Assembly (NCBI RefSeq): GCF_028728065.1 | Contig: NZ_CP117812.1 | Location: forward strand, 2,585,563 to 2,649,562 | DNA: 64,000 nucleotides | From: Lentisphaera profundi | Lineage (GTDB): Bacteria; Verrucomicrobiota; Lentisphaeria; Lentisphaerales; Lentisphaeraceae | Direction: 5' to 3' | Part shown: in pieces, positions 28,019-37,258 of the stretch | Layout of the letters: each line of letters opens with the position of its first letter | Numbering within the stretch: the first letter of the stretch is position 1 | The notes under the pieces: generated by a model | Told to the model about the DNA's origin: nothing | What the model saw: the letters and a program-made list of their open reading frames with translations, nothing else | The model's database searches: none | Program-made: the position numbers and the translations under genes

Positions 28019-28974
28019 TAACAGCAAGCTTCTTCCGTATCATCACTCGGGCAGCACTCCAAAACTTCTTTTTCATCATCGGGATTAGAGATAAGGAATT
28101 GTCCTTTATAAGGAGGCATGGACAAACGTTTAGCCGTTTCAGTGCAAACTTCTTGGGGGATGCCACGTAAGAAAAGGTGATCTTCATCATCTTTGGCTTC
28201 TCGCATAGGGCCAATATAAGTTGCCGCTTGTCCCTTGTAGAGGCATTCGGGGCTACGAACTAATTTGTGGCCACGCACAGTGATGGAGATGAATTTGATG
28301 CCTTCAATTTCTTGCCATACAAAACTCTTGAGAACCTCTAATCCGAAGAAACCGGCAGACTCCATTGACTTGAGGTAAGATTGAGTCGTTTCTGCACCAC
28401 TTAAGCAACCCGACCAAAGGTGTTCATCATCCTTTAGATGCTGGGGAACTTCTTGATCGGAAACAATATCGGAAACGGAGAAAGTTCCTTCATCTTTTAG
28501 TACGCGATAAATTTCGCGAAAAACTTTGTCCTTATCGGAAGCTAAATTAATGACGCAATTAGAAATAATAGTATCGGCAATTCCATCTTCCAACGGAAGT
28601 TCGTCAATGGTACCTTTAAGGAATTCAACATTGTCATAGCCGAGTGATTGAGCGACTAAAACTTGATTCTTACGAGCTTTATCTAGCATAGTATCGGTCA
28701 TATCAATACCATAAACTTTGCCACTGGCACCGACTTTTTTAGCAGCAATAAAGCAATCAATTCCCGCTCCAGAACCGAGATCCACAATGACAGCATCTTC
28801 TTTGAGAGATCTAAATGCAGTAGGATTCCCGCAACCATAGGAAACATCGGTGACTTCTTTCGGGATATGAGATAATTCTTGATCGCTATAACCGGTAGGG
28901 CAGCAGAGTTCTGCTTCTTGTTCTTTTGCGGCTTCTGAGTATCTTTCTCTTACTGATTCTACTATTTTACTCAT
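28018..28974 (-). CDS. arsM: Arsenite S-adenosylmethionine methyltransferase ArsM
   Basis: 318 aa. SAM site VDLGSGAGIDCFIAA; candidate As(III)-binding cysteines at 24/25 (ELCCPTGY), 48 (SYGCGNP), 140 (SNCVINL) and 190 (WSGCLSG), and a C-terminal Cys-rich end (LECCPSDDTEEACC). The set matches ArsM of the Synechocystis type. Methylates arsenite to mono- to trimethyl forms. Central gene of the operon, flanked by arsC and a glycosyltransferase. No ArsR-type repressor is encoded nearby. Confidence 0.95.
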   Translation of the reverse strand: MSKIVESVRERYSEAAKEQEAELCCPTGYSDQELSHIPKEVTDVSYGCGNPTAFRSLKEDAVIVDLGSGAGIDCFIAAKKVGASGKVYGIDMTDTMLDKARKNQVLVAQSLGYDNVEFLKGTIDELPLEDGIADTIISNCVINLASDKDKVFREIYRVLKDEGTFSVSDIVSDQEVPQHLKDDEHLWSGCLSGAETTQSYLKSMESAGFFGLEVLKSFVWQEIEGIKFISITVRGHKLVRSPECLYKGQAATYIGPMREAKDDEDHLFLRGIPQEVCTETAKRLSMPPYKGQFLISNPDDEKEVLECCPSDDTEEACC

Positions 28975-28993
28975 TAAATTTCTCCTATTTATA

Positions 28994-29623
28994 TTATGAT
29001 GGATAAGGCCAAAGGGCCGAAAGTTTATTTGAATTTAAAAAGAATTCTTGATGCCTCTTTAAGTCTGCTTCAGTATCTAGATCTGAGAGTGTTTCTAAGA
29101 GTTCTACATTGAGATTTTGTTGCTCTGCTAAAGCCAAAGTTTCTTTTAAAACGAGCTCACTACTCCAAGTGATTCCATCAAAGATTTGATGGGCTTGATT
29201 CATTGCCATTAGGTAGTAACCACCATCTTTTGCGGGGCCAATAGTAAGATCAGCGGAAGTAAGATTTTTGTAAGCTTCTTGAATGTGATCCATACTTAAG
29301 AGGGGGCAATCAGAGCCAATTAAGGCGACTTGCGTAGAATCGTTTAGTTCAGTTTTAAAAGCATTGTGAATGCGATTACCGAGATCACCCTCACTTTGTT
29401 TTTTCACTTTTAACTTGGGGTAATATTTCTTGAAAAAATCTTGTGAACCCGCTACATAAAGTACGATTTTAAAACTCTCTTCTTCTTGGCAAGTACTGAT
29501 CAGGCAATCGAGTAGGGCACGATAAATGTCACAGGCCTTTTCCATACCAATACTTTTTCCCAAGCGGCTTTTCACCTTTCCTGGAACGGGTGCCTTGGCA
29601 AAAATAATGAGTTTTTTATTCAT
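28994..29623 (-). CDS. TIGR04282-type glycosyltransferase-like protein (arsenosugar-associated)
   Basis: 209 aa. FAKAPVPGKVKSRLG is the nucleotidyl/glycosyl-transferase loop, GSDCPLL the DxD-like motif, and GPAKDGGYYLM a family hallmark (formerly rSAM/selenodomain-associated transferase 1). Together with the convergent TIGR04283-type protein it forms the usual pair found near ArsM and radical SAM proteins. The substrate is not shown by sequence. Confidence 0.85.
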   Translation of the reverse strand: MNKKLIIFAKAPVPGKVKSRLGKSIGMEKACDIYRALLDCLISTCQEEESFKIVLYVAGSQDFFKKYYPKLKVKKQSEGDLGNRIHNAFKTELNDSTQVALIGSDCPLLSMDHIQEAYKNLTSADLTIGPAKDGGYYLMAMNQAHQIFDGITWSSELVLKETLALAEQQNLNVELLETLSDLDTEADLKRHQEFFLNSNKLSALWPYPS

Positions 29624-29646
29624 GTATTAAATTTACCAGTAAATTT

Positions 29647-30816
29647 TTAAACGTCATCATCTAGTTCAATCTCGAGTTTGGTTTTTGGGAAAGAAATACA
29701 ACTTAAGCAAGCACCGGTCTTTTTATCTTCTTCATCAAGGTAATCACTGGGCAGCGAAGTGACTTTCCCTTTTTTGATTTTGACCATGCAGATACCGCAA
29801 ACGCCGGCACGACAAGAAGATTTTATAGGGACTTGCTGCTGCTCAAGAAAGTTGAGCAGGGTGATATTATCATTATATTGATAGTGCTGACCATTTACGG
29901 AGATTTCACAAGCTATTTTATCGCGTTTCTCACTAGCGGGAGAGGCAAAGATTTCATTATGGAATTTGTTTTCTGGCATGCCTTGATTGAGGGCCATGGT
30001 TTTGACACTTTCCATTAAGGGAGCAGGGCCACAAGTGTAGAGTGTGGCATTGGGGAAATCGATCTTATATTTAGCAATGACTTCGTCATTTAAACGTCCG
30101 CTTTCACCATCCCAGTTTTCTGGAGGCTGAGAAAGAATGGGGATGTAATGAATAGCGGAAGACATAGTGCTAATGATTTTGAGTTCGTCATGGAAAGCCA
30201 TTTCGTCAATTGTACGAGCAGAGTAGAAGAAATAAATAGGCTGAGAGTGGCCTTTATCCACAGCGTATTTAATCATGGACATCATAGGAGTGATTCCAAC
30301 GCCGCCAGCAACAAAAATGGAAACCTTGTCATCTGCTTCATAAGCAAAGCGACCAGCGGGATTGCTCACTTTTAAAATATCACCTGCTTTGACTTGTTCG
30401 TGCATCCATGTGGAGCCTAGACCATTTTTGATTAGCTTAATAGAGACTTCGTAAATTCCTGGACGAGAGGGGCTGCTATTGAGGGAATAGCAACGAGCCA
30501 CTTTTTGAGTTTCTCCCGTATGAAAAGTGAGAAATTGTCCTGGATCATAATCAACATATTGTTCAAGAGGGCGGAGACGGAAGTTTTTGATTGTGGGAGT
30601 CAATTGTCTAATGTGTAAAACTTCCATTTGTGTAATATTGCCAGTAGATTTTGGTGGACCAACGAGGATCAAATCTTGCTTGTCAGAGCTATCAATTTCT
30701 TGAGTGGCACCCAATTCTCGCATCAGAAAAACTAGTACAATAATAAAAGTAAAAATACTGAGCAGTAGCGCATAAGCCTGGAGTTGTTCAAGGGGCCATG
30801 AGTCGAAGTTAAACAT
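29647..30816 (-). CDS. Membrane-anchored flavin oxidoreductase with C-terminal 2Fe-2S ferredoxin domain
   Basis: 389 aa. One N-terminal helix (about 12-35), an FAD domain with RCYSLNSSPS, an NAD(P) domain with AGGVGITPMMSMI, and a plant-type ferredoxin domain with CRAGVCGIC and a distant CLSC. The layout resembles Hcr/NqrF-type NADH:acceptor reductases. Two bases after the polyferredoxin gene and 23 bp before the glycosyltransferase, so in the arsenic operon. May pass electrons from NAD(P)H to the polyferredoxin or directly to the Fe-S enzymes of the cluster. Confidence 0.88.
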   Translation of the reverse strand: MFNFDSWPLEQLQAYALLLSIFTFIIVLVFLMRELGATQEIDSSDKQDLILVGPPKSTGNITQMEVLHIRQLTPTIKNFRLRPLEQYVDYDPGQFLTFHTGETQKVARCYSLNSSPSRPGIYEVSIKLIKNGLGSTWMHEQVKAGDILKVSNPAGRFAYEADDKVSIFVAGGVGITPMMSMIKYAVDKGHSQPIYFFYSARTIDEMAFHDELKIISTMSSAIHYIPILSQPPENWDGESGRLNDEVIAKYKIDFPNATLYTCGPAPLMESVKTMALNQGMPENKFHNEIFASPASEKRDKIACEISVNGQHYQYNDNITLLNFLEQQQVPIKSSCRAGVCGICMVKIKKGKVTSLPSDYLDEEDKKTGACLSCISFPKTKLEIELDDDV

Positions 30817-30818
30817 GA

Positions 30819-32159
30819 TTAAAACTCCCCAGGAACTTTTGTTGTAATCACGGTCTTGTCGCCAATCTTATTAAATGTGAGTGCATCTACTGGGCAAGCA
30901 TCGATGCAACCACCGCAGCCAATACAGGGACTCGAGTGAAGACCAAAAGATACTTCGATAGGCTTTTTATCCTTATGAGCATACTCATCCACCGCAATCC
31001 CCATGGGGCAAGCTTGGGTGCAGAGTCCAATGCCCTTACAATTATCATTGGGAACTACGGCATATCGAGAGCGAGTCCAACGGCCAAATAATTTCATCCA
31101 GCGAGCCATTGGGCAGCCATAGCGACACCAAATTCTAGTGCCAAAGAAAGGGTAGAGGCCGACGCCAATAATGGAGCCAAAAGTGAAGTCAATAATCAAA
31201 TCCTGTACATGCCAAAGGCGGTCATAAGCCCCAGGGCTAATGATGTGGTAAGTATTCAGAATAATGGAAATCCCAATGACAATAGAGAAGATAAACATAA
31301 AAACTTGAATCCATTCAAGGGCAAGAGATTTCTCTCCTCGAGGAGTTCCTTCGCGAACCCATTTAGCACCCCATTTGGTGGTGCCGATTGTTTCCGCTAA
31401 ATTCCCGCAGGCACAGACCCAGCTACAGTAACGCTTGCCAAAAAACCAAACGAATATGGGGATAATCACAAACATATAGATCAGTGCATAGCTGCTGAAA
31501 AAAGCAGGGGCCACATAAACGTGAGCCATTTTATGGACTAAATGGAAGGCGCTCACAGTGATTTTTTGATCAGCGGGCAGTGCTTCATCAAAAACGAGTG
31601 TTTTGGCATAAACCGATGTGCCAGGGCGCTCATCATTAATGATTTCATAGGAATTCTTATCTTGCAAGATTCCTTCCACGTAAACGAGCAAAGAATACTT
31701 TTGATTATCCGGCGAGTAATTAATCGGATTATCTAAACTTATGGTATTTGCGGGTGCTTCTAAAACGATGTCATTCTTAGGCGCTTTATCTGACCAGTCA
31801 CCGCCATTGATCATGGGTAAAACAAAAGGCATAAAATAAAAGCCGACTAACTGAACGAGTAGAATACTGGTAAATTTCTTTTTTTGATAAGATGATAAGC
31901 TGGCTTTTCCAGCGCGTTTTCCGTAGGGGGACTTACCTTTGAAGAGCAGCATAGCACTAATGATAACAACGATCCCCGTATAAAGAGTCTGATACCAGAA
32001 ATTGGGGCTCTTTCCAAAGAAAAAGAAAAAATCACCAAAGGGATCATTGATTCCCAAGGCATTGGTGATAACTGCCGGGTAAGATTTCATCGTGTAGATG
32101 AAAATGATGGCAGGGAGAAATAATACTAAGAAAATCATTTCTAGTTTTGAGCGTTTCAT
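30819..32159 (-). CDS. NapH/NosR-type membrane polyferredoxin
   Basis: 446 aa. Several membrane helices; CSWVCACGN and CRYGCPMARW after helices as in NapH/RdxA proteins; then two 4Fe-4S binding motifs, CKGIGLCTQACP and CIGCGGCIDACP, near the C-terminus. A periplasmic loop of about 100 residues sits between helices 2 and 3. First gene of the arsenic operon; AAGG lies about 10 nt before the ATG. Probably an electron conduit across or along the inner membrane; its link to arsenic chemistry is inferred only from co-transcription. Confidence 0.85.
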   Translation of the reverse strand: MKRSKLEMIFLVLFLPAIIFIYTMKSYPAVITNALGINDPFGDFFFFFGKSPNFWYQTLYTGIVVIISAMLLFKGKSPYGKRAGKASLSSYQKKKFTSILLVQLVGFYFMPFVLPMINGGDWSDKAPKNDIVLEAPANTISLDNPINYSPDNQKYSLLVYVEGILQDKNSYEIINDERPGTSVYAKTLVFDEALPADQKITVSAFHLVHKMAHVYVAPAFFSSYALIYMFVIIPIFVWFFGKRYCSWVCACGNLAETIGTTKWGAKWVREGTPRGEKSLALEWIQVFMFIFSIVIGISIILNTYHIISPGAYDRLWHVQDLIIDFTFGSIIGVGLYPFFGTRIWCRYGCPMARWMKLFGRWTRSRYAVVPNDNCKGIGLCTQACPMGIAVDEYAHKDKKPIEVSFGLHSSPCIGCGGCIDACPVDALTFNKIGDKTVITTKVPGEF

Positions 32160-32702
32160 CTATTTTATAACCTTGCGTTTTATAAGTACTTGTTCAAATC
32201 TAGATTGCGGGAAAGAGGATTGCGAGTTTTTTTAGGCCAATATTGGGTGAAGGAATTCTTTAAGTTTAGCTATATTAATGGTACCCTTTAGTAAAAGCTT
32301 AATGACTGGTGAAGCACAGTGGGTGCAGTCCAGTACGTCGTATGAGTAAAGAGAAATGCCATGCTCAATATAAGAAGGTTTATCATAGTGCTACGCCTAA
32401 ATTTATTATCCGATGGGAGCTTATTCAGAAAGAATGGTGAAAGCTTACAGACTCTGGTATATTTTCTTTCAATTAATCATTTCTCATCCATCTGAAGCTG
32501 TATAGATTTCGATCTTTGTTTATGGTCCCTTAACAGTTTTACTTAAAGAGAGCGAACACAGTTAACCCAAGTTAGGTAAAGAAGTGATGGTCTATGATTT
32601 CCATAGAAAATCACTGGTAATTCAATCCTCATAAAGCTACTTTAGATCAAGTGCTATTATGCTTTCGATTTCTTTGAATAAATTAAGCCAATAAATGACA
32701 TT
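32160..32702. other. Gene-free stretch upstream of the arsenic operon
   Basis: 543 bp between divergent genes. I find no credible gene; a 33-codon frame at 32342-32440 has no recognisable product or ribosome binding site. It should contain both promoters, but no confident operator or box is seen. Confidence 0.5.
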
Positions 32703-33302
32703 ATGGATAACTGGTTAACACGCGAGACGCTACTCATACAGGTCAGGAACCGCTATGATGAGAAATCATGGGCGGAATTTGATGAGTATTATAGATCCTT
32801 TATCAAAATGATAATCACTCGTATGGGGGTTACACACCACGATGCCGAAGATTTAACTCAACAAGTTTTACTTTCCGCATGGAAAGCACTTCCCGATTTT
32901 GATTACGATACGAATAAGGGTCGTTTTCGTGGTTGGCTTTGCCAAGTGACGGGAAATGCGACTAAAAACTTTTTTGATAAAAGAAAGCGTGAAGTCAAAC
33001 GGCATGAAAAAGCCACCAGTGATAGAAGCCTAGATTATATAAAAACTTATAATCAAGCTGATATCGAACAGATTGCCACGGAGGAATGGGAAGTTTACAT
33101 TTCGAATTTAGCTTGGAAGAATATTGAGACTGAGCTTGCCGATAAAGTCCGTGAAGCATTCCTTTTATTAACTCAGGGAAAGGACCCTGCCGATATTGCT
33201 CTTGAGCTAGATATCGAGCGCAACACTATATACGTCTATAAAAAACGAGTGACGAAGTTACTCTATAATGAGATTAACCGCTTAGATCGCGAACTGGGTT
33301 AA
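32703..33302 (+). CDS. ECF-type RNA polymerase sigma factor
   Basis: 199 aa. Region 2 with HHDAEDLTQQVLLSAWKAL and the following RFRGWLCQV; region 4 with DPADIALELDIERNTIYVYKKR as the -35-binding HTH. No anti-sigma gene follows. It is convergent with a Ser/Thr kinase gene (4 bp between stops), a common arrangement in Planctomycetes-Lentisphaerae genomes. It lies next to the sulfatase region and is one candidate, untested, for recognising the shared promoter class there. Confidence 0.9.
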   Translation: MDNWLTRETLLIQVRNRYDEKSWAEFDEYYRSFIKMIITRMGVTHHDAEDLTQQVLLSAWKALPDFDYDTNKGRFRGWLCQVTGNATKNFFDKRKREVKRHEKATSDRSLDYIKTYNQADIEQIATEEWEVYISNLAWKNIETELADKVREAFLLLTQGKDPADIALELDIERNTIYVYKKRVTKLLYNEINRLDRELG

Positions 33303-33306
33303 TAAG

Positions 33307-35346
33307 TCATTTAAAAACTAAGTCAACACCACGTTCTAGAAGTTGTTTCTGTATATAAGGTGATACTCCATTAGTATCCAATGTGAGACGCTGCAAACTC
33401 ATGAGGTCTAATAAATGAATATCAAAATTTGTCCGTAAGCCGACGATATTTAATTCTTTTAAAGGTAAATTTTTCAGGACCTGTAAGTCAATAATATTCG
33501 TATAACTAATATCTAATTTTGTGATTTTCATTGATATCAGTGGGTTCAAATCAGCCACCTTGGTACGCGATACATTCAATTCCTCTAAGTTCATATGACT
33601 AATCGGGTGAAGGTAAGAAACCCCCGTTCCAGATATATCTAATGACACTAATGGTAAAGCCGAGACTGGTGATAGAAAATTAAAACTTTCTGCATTTATC
33701 TTTAATTTTTTGTTCAATTCATCATAAAGCCAATTTTCCGGTAGAACGCTACTCTCCACGCTTTCAATAAGCTTATACACACCTACTGCTCTAATCAACT
33801 GAGGCTGATTAACACAGAAAGAGGCCACGACCCGACGACCACCGGGTCGAGTACTACAGTACTTTAATAAACTCAAGAGTTCCTGACTCGAAGTTGGCTC
33901 ATTTAACTTGCTAGCCAATTCCATATAGCCCTTTAAATCTTCACCACTGGCACGATCAAAAGCTCTCAATGCTTCAGTATATTTTCCTTGCCCCAAATAA
34001 AGTTTGCCTAACAAGTAATGCGCCGCTTTGTTTTCCGGAACAAAATCTACGACTAATTCGCAGTAATAAAACGCTTCATTAAAATGATGTAATTTTTCTG
34101 CGCGATAAGCATTTTTATAAAAGTGAACCGCGGCTTTTTTTCGTAAATTTAAGCGTAGTTGCTTTTCTGTCTCGGCTTTATCACGCGCAGCTAAAGCGCG
34201 TTGTTCACGATCGGCTAATTGTACGATAAAAATCAGCGTTAAACTACTAATCAATGTAATGGCACTTGCAATAGTGATCGCAATTCGGCGATTGCGTTTC
34301 ATTAATAAACAAAATTGTTTAAAGAAACTAGCGTGTTCAGCTTTAGGTGAAAACCCACCTAAACAAGCGCGCACGTCATTTAAGAGTTCTGTCACATTGG
34401 CGTAACGATCCTTAGGATCATCTGCCATTGCTTTGAGTATAATCGCTTCGAGGGAACTTGGTAAATCTTTAACAATCAAGCTAGGCAATATAAAATTACC
34501 TTTAAGAGAGTTCTTTAAAACTTGGTCTGCACTCTCACCTTGAAAGGGGCTCTTGCCCGTTAATATATTATAAAGCAGGATACCTAGGGAATAGACATCG
34601 ACTCGTTCATCTAATTTAAGCTGGCCCGTAAGTCGTTCCGGTGCGATATAACCTGGTGTGCCCTGTAATGTTTCAGAAGTATGGTTTATCCATTCATTTT
34701 CCTCATCTTTTTCAAGAGCTAAACCCCAGTCACACACAATGACTTCGCCGTAATCGCCCAAGACAATATTATCGGGTTTCAGGTCCATATGTAAAATACC
34801 TTGGGCATGGGCGGAACTAATGGAATCACAAACTTTAACAAAAATATCTAAAAGTTTGACTCGGTTAAAATTTTCATTGGATTCTAAGCTACCATTTTCA
34901 AGTAAGTCTTGAAGTGAGCTTCCTTCGATGAGTTTCATTGAGAAATAAGGTTTATCCTCATCCATTCCCACTTTATAAACTGGCACGATATTCTGATGCT
35001 GAAGTCGAGCTGTAAGCGAGGCTTCCTTAAGAAAATCAAGTATCTGTCGTGATGAAGGTTTTTCAGCTTTCAGTGTGGCATGGGCAACTTTTCTCCCCGT
35101 AAAACGGTCTTTCACAACAGTTATTTTTTTGAGCCCTCCAGAGGCATGGAATTGCGTATCATCAAAACGATTAGCGGCAATTAGTTCATCAAATTTTTGC
35201 TGAACTAGTTGTCCTTCTTCATCTTGGCCGTCATCAATATGCTGCTTAGCCTCACGAAAATATTGAGCCATATTCAAGTTTATTTCATTAAGAGGTAAAT
35301 CCGAATTTTTTTTTTCCATAGTCAAACCAGCGCATATTTGATTCAT
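33307..35346 (-). CDS. Ser/Thr protein kinase with TPR and leucine-rich repeats
   Basis: 679 aa. Kinase domain at about 70-340: catalytic HMDLKPDN (HRD variant), DWG in place of DFG, and GTPGYIAPER. Then a membrane helix (about 350-372), a coiled/TPR segment (AHYLLGKLYLGQGKYTEAL) and LRR-like repeats (LVSLDISGT, LEELNVSRT, ITKLDISYT). Single-pass, with repeats outside the cytoplasm. An ATG 27 nt in (35319) is an alternative start. The HMD and DWG substitutions occur in active bacterial kinases and need not mean loss of function. Confidence 0.88.
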   Translation of the reverse strand: MNQICAGLTMEKKNSDLPLNEINLNMAQYFREAKQHIDDGQDEEGQLVQQKFDELIAANRFDDTQFHASGGLKKITVVKDRFTGRKVAHATLKAEKPSSRQILDFLKEASLTARLQHQNIVPVYKVGMDEDKPYFSMKLIEGSSLQDLLENGSLESNENFNRVKLLDIFVKVCDSISSAHAQGILHMDLKPDNIVLGDYGEVIVCDWGLALEKDEENEWINHTSETLQGTPGYIAPERLTGQLKLDERVDVYSLGILLYNILTGKSPFQGESADQVLKNSLKGNFILPSLIVKDLPSSLEAIILKAMADDPKDRYANVTELLNDVRACLGGFSPKAEHASFFKQFCLLMKRNRRIAITIASAITLISSLTLIFIVQLADREQRALAARDKAETEKQLRLNLRKKAAVHFYKNAYRAEKLHHFNEAFYYCELVVDFVPENKAAHYLLGKLYLGQGKYTEALRAFDRASGEDLKGYMELASKLNEPTSSQELLSLLKYCSTRPGGRRVVASFCVNQPQLIRAVGVYKLIESVESSVLPENWLYDELNKKLKINAESFNFLSPVSALPLVSLDISGTGVSYLHPISHMNLEELNVSRTKVADLNPLISMKITKLDISYTNIIDLQVLKNLPLKELNIVGLRTNFDIHLLDLMSLQRLTLDTNGVSPYIQKQLLERGVDLVFK

Positions 35347-35401
35347 TGTTGATTAAGCTAAACCTTAAGTACTCCTTGTGCAAAAGATATAGCCAAATAC
35401 T

Positions 35402-36982
35402 CTATTTTTTTTGGCCCTTAGTAATCATTTTTTCTAATTGCTGACGCAACTTAAGTTTTATCTCCTGGTATTCGGGATTCTTTATAAAACTCGATTTCTC
35501 TGAGGGGTCTTTTTCATAGTCATAGAGTTCTTCGGCAACGATAGGACCCTCAAGCTCTCCTTTACGGTAATCCATCTGTTTCCACGCCGTATAACGGTAA
35601 CGTTTTGATCGAACAGTGTAACCCATCGCGTCCTTGCCATTGATTGTTCTGGGATATTGAGCCATTTCAACTTCTTTCACCATAGCTTCAGCATTATCCA
35701 GAATCGGCTTCAAGCTTTCTCCCTGTAAATGCTTTGGGATAACTAAACCCGTCAAATCACAAAGCGTAGGGAAAATATCGACTAAGCCAACAGGCGATTG
35801 CGATGATTTTCCGATAGCTTTCATCCCTGGCGCTGAAATAATGAGTGGCGAACGTACCGCCTGCTCAAAGTTACTGTGCTTACACCAAAGATTATGATCA
35901 CCTAAGTGCCAACCATGGTCACCCCAGAGACAGATAATTGTGTTGTCACGAATCTCGAGTTCTTCGAGTTTATCAATCAACTGACCAATCTGAGCATCTA
36001 TAAAGGATACACAAGCATAATAACCATGAGTTATCTCGCGTTTATAGGCATCAGAAAACGGTAGTTTTTCTTTCATTGAGTAGGAATGAAGCTCCCCCAT
36101 ATTACCGTAAGAAAAGCTTGGACTCCCTTTAGCTTTTCCTGCAAAAGGCAAGTTGATTTTTTCACGCTCATAGAGATCCCAATATTTTTTAGGTGCTACG
36201 AAGGGCAAGTGTGGTTTTTGATAACCCACGGAAAGAAAAAAGGGTTTATCATCTTTAGATAAATCCTCAAGCATTTTCATGGCAACAAGTGTTTTTTGAC
36301 CATCGCTATAGGCAACATCAGGATAATCTTCTGACTCGGTGAGTGGACGTAAGCCCTGTGCGGCTAATTGCTTTTTTAAAAGATCTTTATTTTTCGAATA
36401 TTTTTTTTCTAAGCGGGCGATTTCGCGAATCCTATCAGCATTGCGATAACCTCCTTTCTGATGACCATATTTTTCATCTGGTGCGATATATTCTCGGTAG
36501 GCTAGACTCCACGATAAGGCATCACGTTTTTTATCCACACAGCGGCTATCATAGGTTTTGCCGATACCGGTCGTTTGATACCCTTGTTGCTTAAAGTACT
36601 GAGGGAGGGTAAGAATATCTGGATTAGCCTCCCGCATTTTAGGCGTAAAAGAGAAGACACGTACACTATCAATATACATACCTGACATAACACTGGCTCG
36701 AGATGAACCACATATAGCATATTGGCAATGAGCGTTATTAAAGATCATGCCCTGATCCGCAAGACGATCCATATTAGGAGTGATGATCTGCTTTTCACCA
36801 TAGGCTCCAATAAGTGGCTTAAAATCATCAATAGGGATAAAGAGCACATTATACTTTTTGCCATTAGAAGCACTACACACTCCGGATATCACAAAAAGAC
36901 TCAATAAACAAAAGTTAGTGAAGAAAGGCTTACTCTTTCTAATCTCCAGTTCTTTTCCTTTAAGAGTGATTGTTTTCTTCAT
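35402..36982 (-). CDS. Secreted sulfatase, iduronate-2-sulfatase-like (S1 family)
   Basis: 526 aa. Basic N-terminal region and signal helix (about 20-38). Metal-binding IPIDDFKP; formylglycine motif CGSSR (CxSxR form) in a segment that reads ASVMSG; ICLWGDHGWHLGDHNLW with metal ligands; HTH-free sulfatase C-terminal subdomain. Most like bacterial S1 subfamily 7 enzymes. Divergent from a pseudopilin gene, and preceded by a copy of the AGTCACA-N18 promoter (37018-37048). Confidence 0.92.
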   Translation of the reverse strand: MKKTITLKGKELEIRKSKPFFTNFCLLSLFVISGVCSASNGKKYNVLFIPIDDFKPLIGAYGEKQIITPNMDRLADQGMIFNNAHCQYAICGSSRASVMSGMYIDSVRVFSFTPKMREANPDILTLPQYFKQQGYQTTGIGKTYDSRCVDKKRDALSWSLAYREYIAPDEKYGHQKGGYRNADRIREIARLEKKYSKNKDLLKKQLAAQGLRPLTESEDYPDVAYSDGQKTLVAMKMLEDLSKDDKPFFLSVGYQKPHLPFVAPKKYWDLYEREKINLPFAGKAKGSPSFSYGNMGELHSYSMKEKLPFSDAYKREITHGYYACVSFIDAQIGQLIDKLEELEIRDNTIICLWGDHGWHLGDHNLWCKHSNFEQAVRSPLIISAPGMKAIGKSSQSPVGLVDIFPTLCDLTGLVIPKHLQGESLKPILDNAEAMVKEVEMAQYPRTINGKDAMGYTVRSKRYRYTAWKQMDYRKGELEGPIVAEELYDYEKDPSEKSSFIKNPEYQEIKLKLRQQLEKMITKGQKK

Positions 36983-37017
36983 TTGCCTTTCCTTAAGTTA
37001 TTTATTCGTATAATAAA

Positions 37018-37048
37018 GTACTACAGAAGACCACCCTTAATTGTGACT
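37018..37048 (-). promoter_or_regulatory. Shared promoter element AGTCACA-N18-TAGTAC (sulfatase)
   Basis: On the minus strand AGTCACA is followed after exactly 18 nt by TAGTAC; the first element lies 60 bp before the sulfatase start. One of ten copies with identical orientation and spacing. Confidence 0.75.
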
Positions 37049-37181
37049 CATCATATAGGATATTGCTCTAGTTTAAATCAACTGTAAAAATAGGGTGACT
37101 AACAAATTCCATTCATAAAATGTGATTGTCGTTAACTTAGGGGATTATCGTTTTCTTATTAATTTATATTTTTTTGATGCC

Positions 37182-37212
37182 AGTCACATCACCATATATG
37201 GTATTGTATTAG
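37182..37212 (+). promoter_or_regulatory. Shared promoter element AGTCACA-N18-TATTAG (pseudopilin)
   Basis: AGTCACA at 37182, 18 nt, TATTAG at 37207; 77 bp before the start at 37259. Confidence 0.75.
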
Positions 37213-37258
37213 GTATAATTGGATGATCTCAAGAATCTATTATTTATGGTGTTGTTAT

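Noticed and set aside
32342..32440. 33-codon frame upstream of the sigma factor gene
   Set aside because: No ribosome binding site, homologue or neighbour logic; length expected by chance.
33307..35346. Pseudokinase interpretation from HMD and DWG motifs
   Set aside because: The catalytic Asp, the Lys/Asn of HMDLKPDN and the metal Asp of DWG are all kept, so activity is plausible.
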